From positions 1 to 7,982 of the forward strand of contig JAHKZS010000110.1 in NCBI GenBank assembly GCA_020626545.1: a stretch of 7,982 nt of DNA. Direction: 5' to 3'. Below are positions 5,400 through 7,982 of this stretch, piece by piece (the first letter of the stretch is position 1; every line of letters starts with the position of its first letter). The translations under genes were made by a program, and so were the position numbers. The notes under the pieces were generated by a model. It worked only from the letters and a program-made list of their open reading frames with translations, was not told where the DNA came from and made no database searches. The stretch is from a bacterium (GTDB lineage: Bacteria; Bacillota; Clostridia; Oscillospirales; Acutalibacteraceae).

Positions 5400-7763
5400 T
5401 TATTTAACTTTAATCTTAACAACCTTAGATACACTCTTCTTCTTGTACTTAGAGTTACCCGCGGCAGTTACCTTAATCTTAAGCTTATAGGTCTTGCCCT
5501 TCTTAAGCTTAATCTTCTTAATTGTAATCTTACCGCTCTTCTTAGTAACCTTAACCTTCTTGTAGAGCTTCTTGGTCGAACCCTTCTTAACCTTATAGTA
5601 AGTTAACTTACCCTGAGCCTTAGTAATCTTAAGAGCCTTCTTAATCTTAATCTTAAGAGCCTTCTTGCTGAGCTTAGAAGCCTTAACCTTTACTGTCTTA
5701 GCCTTAACTTTAATCGGGTTAGCTTTCTTAGCTGTAACCTTACCGCCGGGTGTGGTGGGCTGGTCGGGAGCTACTGTTGTGGGAGCAACTGTGGGCTGAG
5801 GTGTAGTCGGGGTGTACTGAGTGGGCTGAGGTGTAGTAGGTGTATCGCCGCCGCCCTGAGTTGTGGGCTCTACAGGTGTATCGCCGCCACCCTGAGTTGT
5901 GGGCTGAGGCTCTGTAGCTTCGCCCTGAACGTCTACTGTCGGGTTAGCGAGACTCTGTGTGATTGAGGAAGCTGATGCTGCCGCAACCTTATTTGTATAG
6001 TAAGCAACCTGCTGACCGTTCTCAAGACCGTCGAGCTCCTCGATGTCGAGGTTGATTGTTGTAGCGCCTGAGCCTACAACGTTGAATGTAGCTGTTACAA
6101 ATGTCTTGTTAGTCTTAAAGTCGAAGATACCTGAGTTAGTATCGGGGTTAACGCCTGTGAAGTTGAATCTTGCTTCACCGGGGATATTCTTGTTAAGAAT
6201 AAGTGAAGACTGGATATTCGGTAACGAAACACTAGCGATTGTAAGCTTAGTGGAATCGTAGTAAAGTGTACCCTGGCCGTCCTCGAGAAGTAACGGGGAC
6301 TGGAGGTTATAAGTAACTGTAACAGATGTACCCTTGCAGTCGATTGTGTTGATTGTAGCTCCGTTGAGAGCTGTTGTAATAGCTAAACCTGAGCCGGGCT
6401 CGGGAGCCTGTGTGGGAGTTACAGGTGAGTCTGTAGGATTGACAGGAGCGTCTGTGGGATTAACAGGAGCATCTGTCGGATTAACAGGAGCGTCTGTGGG
6501 ATTAACAGGAGCATCTGTAGGATCTACAGGAGGATCAGTGGGATCAACCGGGGGATCTGTAGGATCTACAGGAGGATCAGTAGGATCATCTCCGCCGCCG
6601 TTCGGGCCTTCGCCCCAGCTTCCTGTGTATACAGTGATAGGAGTACCGAAACCGTCGTCGCCATCAGTCTCGCCTGAGATTGAGAACATCTGACCGTCTG
6701 TTACGTAAGAATCAGCGTCGCCTGTCTGACCAACTCTGCCTGACCAAGCGCCGTCAGTTGTATTTACAAAGATAACCTGAGAAGATACGCCTGAGAACTT
6801 GTAAACGCCGTTGCCTGTGTCTTCGCCCGCGATAAACTGACCTTCAGCGCCGCCCGCGTAAGACCATACATACCATGAGCCTGCTGTATCGCCTGCGTTA
6901 AGATATACAGTGTTAGAACCGGGGATAGGCTCAACATAATCTGTGGGATCTTCTCCGCCGCCGCCTGAGCCGCCTACGGGGTCGCCTGACCAGCTGCCCT
7001 GTACAGTACCGTTAGCGTTAGTTACAGTAAATGTAGCGCCGTCAACAGTCATATTATCCGACTGAGCGATTTTACCGCTCCAGCTCTGGTCGGGAGTACC
7101 TGTTCCCCACTGGAAGTAAGCGAAAATAATATTCTTCTCGAGTGAGTCGAATGTGATGTCTGAGTTGTTTGTACCGTGAGCCTCAGCCCAGTGACCGTCT
7201 GAGCCGTCAGCCCATGTCCAGGCTTTCCACTCTACAGCGTCAACGCCCGCGTTAGAAGCGTCGAGAACTACTGTGTAGCCGCTTCCTGAGCCGCCGCCTG
7301 AGCCGCCGCCGTACGGATCGTCTCCGCCGCTGCCTGAGCCGCCGCCGGCTTCGCCTGACCATTCACCCTGTACAGTACCGTTGGCGTTTGTTACGGTAAA
7401 TGTAGAGCCGTTAACAGTCATATTATCCGACTGAGCGATTTTACCTGTCCAGTTCTGGTCGGGAGTACCTGTACCCCACTGGAAGTAGGCGAAGATAATA
7501 TTACTCTCAAGATCGTCGAATGTAATATCTGAGTTGTTTGTGCCGTGAGCCTCAGCCCAGTGACCTTCGGAGCCGTCAGCCCATGTCCAGGCTTTCCACT
7601 CTACAGCGTCAACGCCCGCGTTAGAAGCGTCGAGGACTACTGTGTAGCCGCCTGTTTTTGTCTTGCCTGTATCAGCAGCGGATACTGCCATAACCGAAAA
7701 TACGGACATAACCATAAGTACCGCTAAGAATACAGCTGTTAATTTCTTAAAAGATGTCTTCAT
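5400..7763 (-). CDS. Large secreted modular protein: three carbohydrate-binding-like modules, cohesin-like domain, lysine-rich C-terminus
   Basis: A 787-residue exported protein with no recognisable catalytic domain. Order: signal peptide (1-30, MKTSFKK then a hydrophobic core to VSAA); module A (40-136) and module B (163-259), about 92% identical and joined by Gly/Ser-rich linkers; a more distant third module (284-383); a Thr/Pro linker of seven-residue repeats (394-456); a cohesin-like beta-sandwich (about 458-605, with GTLYYDSTKLTIASVSL and a late TFNVVGSGATTINLD); a second Pro/Thr linker (615-672); and a C-terminal domain (675-787) with 46 lysines and no acidic residue. The aromatic-rich modules (WKAWTWADGS, GHWAEAHG, IIFAYFQW) resemble starch-binding family 26-type domains of Ruminococcus, which is inference. 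No sortase motif or dockerin is seen, so it may attach by charge or stay soluble. AAGGAGG (7773-7779 on the complement) sits 9 bases before the ATG. Confidence 0.88.
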   Translation of the reverse strand: MKTSFKKLTAVFLAVLMVMSVFSVMAVSAADTGKTKTGGYTVVLDASNAGVDAVEWKAWTWADGSEGHWAEAHGTNNSDITFDDLESNIIFAYFQWGTGTPDQNWTGKIAQSDNMTVNGSTFTVTNANGTVQGEWSGEAGGGSGSGGDDPYGGGSGGGSGSGYTVVLDASNAGVDAVEWKAWTWADGSDGHWAEAHGTNNSDITFDSLEKNIIFAYFQWGTGTPDQSWSGKIAQSDNMTVDGATFTVTNANGTVQGSWSGDPVGGSGGGGEDPTDYVEPIPGSNTVYLNAGDTAGSWYVWSYAGGAEGQFIAGEDTGNGVYKFSGVSSQVIFVNTTDGAWSGRVGQTGDADSYVTDGQMFSISGETDGDDGFGTPITVYTGSWGEGPNGGGDDPTDPPVDPTDPPVDPTDPPVDPTDAPVNPTDAPVNPTDAPVNPTDAPVNPTDSPVTPTQAPEPGSGLAITTALNGATINTIDCKGTSVTVTYNLQSPLLLEDGQGTLYYDSTKLTIASVSLPNIQSSLILNKNIPGEARFNFTGVNPDTNSGIFDFKTNKTFVTATFNVVGSGATTINLDIEELDGLENGQQVAYYTNKVAAASASSITQSLANPTVDVQGEATEPQPTTQGGGDTPVEPTTQGGGDTPTTPQPTQYTPTTPQPTVAPTTVAPDQPTTPGGKVTAKKANPIKVKAKTVKVKASKLSKKALKIKIKKALKITKAQGKLTYYKVKKGSTKKLYKKVKVTKKSGKITIKKIKLKKGKTYKLKIKVTAAGNSKYKKKSVSKVVKIKVK
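5403..5741 (-). other. Lysine-rich C-terminal domain of the secreted protein
   Basis: Residues 675-787 hold 46 lysines in 113 residues (about 41%) and no Asp or Glu. Lys alternates with Val, Ile or Leu (KVKAKTVKVKASKL, KIKVTAAGNSKYKKK), a pattern that suits beta strands with one charged face, and resembles the Ig-like lysine-rich repeats common at the C-terminus of Ruminococcus and Lachnospiraceae surface proteins. Lysine codons are mostly AAG. Likely role, by inference: electrostatic binding to anionic cell wall polymers. Confidence 0.8.
5949..6392 (-). other. Cohesin-like domain of the secreted protein
   Basis: Residues 458-605 follow the cohesin pattern: an early strand SVTVTYNLQ, then GTLYYDSTKLTIASVSL (typical 'xYDxxKL' strand pair), a central ARFNFTGVNPDT strand, and TFVTATFNVVGSGATTINLD near the end. 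It is bounded on both sides by Pro/Thr linkers, which supports an independent module. Cohesin folds bind dockerins in cellulosomes and amylosomes, but the same fold also occurs in non-dockerin-binding modules, so partner binding is not established. Confidence 0.65.
6417..6584 (-). repeat. 21-bp tandem repeat coding a Thr/Pro linker
   Basis: Eight units of seven residues (394-449): three PTDPPVD, four PTDAPVN and one PTDSPVT, then a decayed ninth unit PTQAPEP. The switch from PPVD to APVN units shows local copying in two blocks. This is a flexible linker between the third module and the cohesin-like domain, and a site likely to vary in copy number between strains. Confidence 0.92.
6987..7277 (-). 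repeat. Second copy of the duplicated N-terminal module
   Basis: It encodes residues 163-259, which differ from residues 40-136 at 8 of 97 positions by my count, mostly conservative (E/D, N/S, T/S, N/D, S/A). The DNA copies also match closely, with scattered silent differences, so this is a fairly recent or gene-conversion-maintained in-frame duplication of 369 bases including the linker. Confidence 0.93.
7356..7646 (-). repeat. First copy of the duplicated N-terminal module
   Basis: It encodes residues 40-136, partner of the copy at 6987-7277. Conserved aromatic residues (Trp56, Trp60, Trp61, Trp69, Tyr93, Trp96, Trp105) could form a sugar-stacking surface. The module ends with the motif GKIAQSDNMTV, which the third module echoes as GRVGQTGDAD. 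Confidence 0.93.
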
Positions 7764-7803
7764 TAGAACAATCCTCCTTCTAAATTTACATTAATATTGT
7801 AAC

Positions 7804-7831
7804 ATTATCTTAACTTTTTATCTATTGGCAA
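7804..7831 (-). promoter_or_regulatory. Candidate promoter of the large secreted protein gene
   Basis: Read on the - strand: TTGCCA (7826-7831; 5 of 6), a 16-base spacer and GATAAT (7804-7809; 5 of 6). Transcription would start near 7797, leaving a leader of about 34 bases that includes the AAGGAGG ribosome site. An overlapping TTGACT (7836-7841) is a less well spaced alternative -35. Confidence 0.5.
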
Positions 7832-7871
7832 AATAGTCAAATAAGTAAGTAATTTTTGTTGAATTTGTCAT

Positions 7872-7902
7872 TATAGTGAACATATGGAGAGCGTATAGTG
7901 AA
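7872..7902. repeat. Pair of TATAGTGAA direct repeats
   Basis: TATAGTGAA occurs at 7872-7880 and again at 7894-7902, 22 bases apart, about two helical turns. The pair lies about 40-70 bases upstream of the candidate promoter of the secreted protein gene. This could be a regulator site, or chance in A/T-rich DNA. Confidence 0.35.
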
Positions 7903-7965
7903 AAAAAGACGTGTAGAAAGATACATTTATAGGTTAAATATTAAACCTTCTCCTATATAAAAGGA

Positions 7966-7982
7966 AAAGGCTTCCCGAAGGA
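7966..7982. terminator. Possible first half of a terminator hairpin cut by the window end
   Basis: The last bases read AAAAGG-CTTCC-CGAA-GGA. TCC before the CGAA loop already pairs with the final GGA, and the A-run plus GGCTT would pair if the sequence continued AGCCTTTT. Only three pairs are visible, so this is a guess about sequence outside the window. Confidence 0.3.

Noticed and set aside
6334..6693. A 119-codon + strand frame coding repeated VGLTGAS/VGSTGGS
   Set aside because: It is the complementary-strand shadow of the PTDAPVN linker repeats; any 21-bp repeat without stops gives such a frame.
5741..7700. Possible catalytic domain (glycoside hydrolase) in the large secreted protein
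   Set aside because: No acid-base catalytic motif or barrel pattern is visible; all segments are beta-sandwich-like modules or linkers.
7898..7960. A 20-codon GTG-start frame (VKKRRVERYIYRLNIKPSPI) with GGAG 8 bases upstream, followed by a possible terminator
   Set aside because: Too short to judge, no promoter of good quality seen on the + strand, and the start overlaps the TATAGTGAA repeat. It could be a real small peptide but the evidence is not sufficient to list it.

Overview
The window looks like chromosome of a gut-type Firmicute of the class Clostridia, most likely a Ruminococcus-like member of the Oscillospiraceae. The basis is the moderate G+C content, strong AGGAGG-type ribosome binding sites, the DUF815 and DUF5662 families, a Firmicute-type lipoprotein, and a large secreted protein with 'PTDPPVD' linkers and a lysine-rich C-terminal domain, a style typical of that group. 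This placement is inference from style; no database search was possible. I see no phage, transposase, tRNA or CRISPR signal.

Layout. (1) Positions 1-120 hold the probable tail of a + strand gene and a hairpin that can act as a terminator in both directions. (2) Positions 202-3398 hold a four-gene operon on the - strand, transcribed right to left: a DUF815 AAA-type ATPase, a lipoprotein of the metal/siderophore/cobalamin-binding fold, a DUF5662 HD-like protein, and a small HD-domain phosphohydrolase. All three junctions overlap (4, 1 and 20 bases), and a near-consensus promoter lies just upstream of the first gene. (3) Positions 3481-3719 hold a lone 5S rRNA gene with its own strong promoter, an A-tract upstream element and an intrinsic terminator. 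It is divergent from the operon, and no 16S or 23S is adjacent. (4) Positions 3731-3762 hold a degenerate 7-bp tandem repeat. (5) Positions 3800-5301 hold two + strand genes: a FkbM-type SAM-dependent methyltransferase with an N-terminal Rossmann-like half, and a small lysine/proline-rich protein with one C-terminal membrane segment, with its own promoter and a terminator. (6) Positions 5354-7831 hold, on the - strand, a 787-residue secreted modular protein with its own promoter and terminator. (7) Positions 7832-7982 are intergenic, with a short direct repeat and what looks like half of a terminator hairpin cut by the window end.

Function. The DUF815 operon is the most system-like part: an ATPase, an exported solute-binding lipoprotein without permease or transporter ATPase beside it, and two adjacent proteins with HD-type metal-binding motifs, all translationally linked. 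What the four do together cannot be read from the sequence. The large secreted protein looks like a surface or extracellular carbohydrate-binding or scaffold protein: three related beta-sandwich modules (the first two about 92% identical), a Thr/Pro linker, a cohesin-like domain, and a C-terminal domain that is about 41% lysine. It has no catalytic domain, dockerin or sortase motif that I can see.
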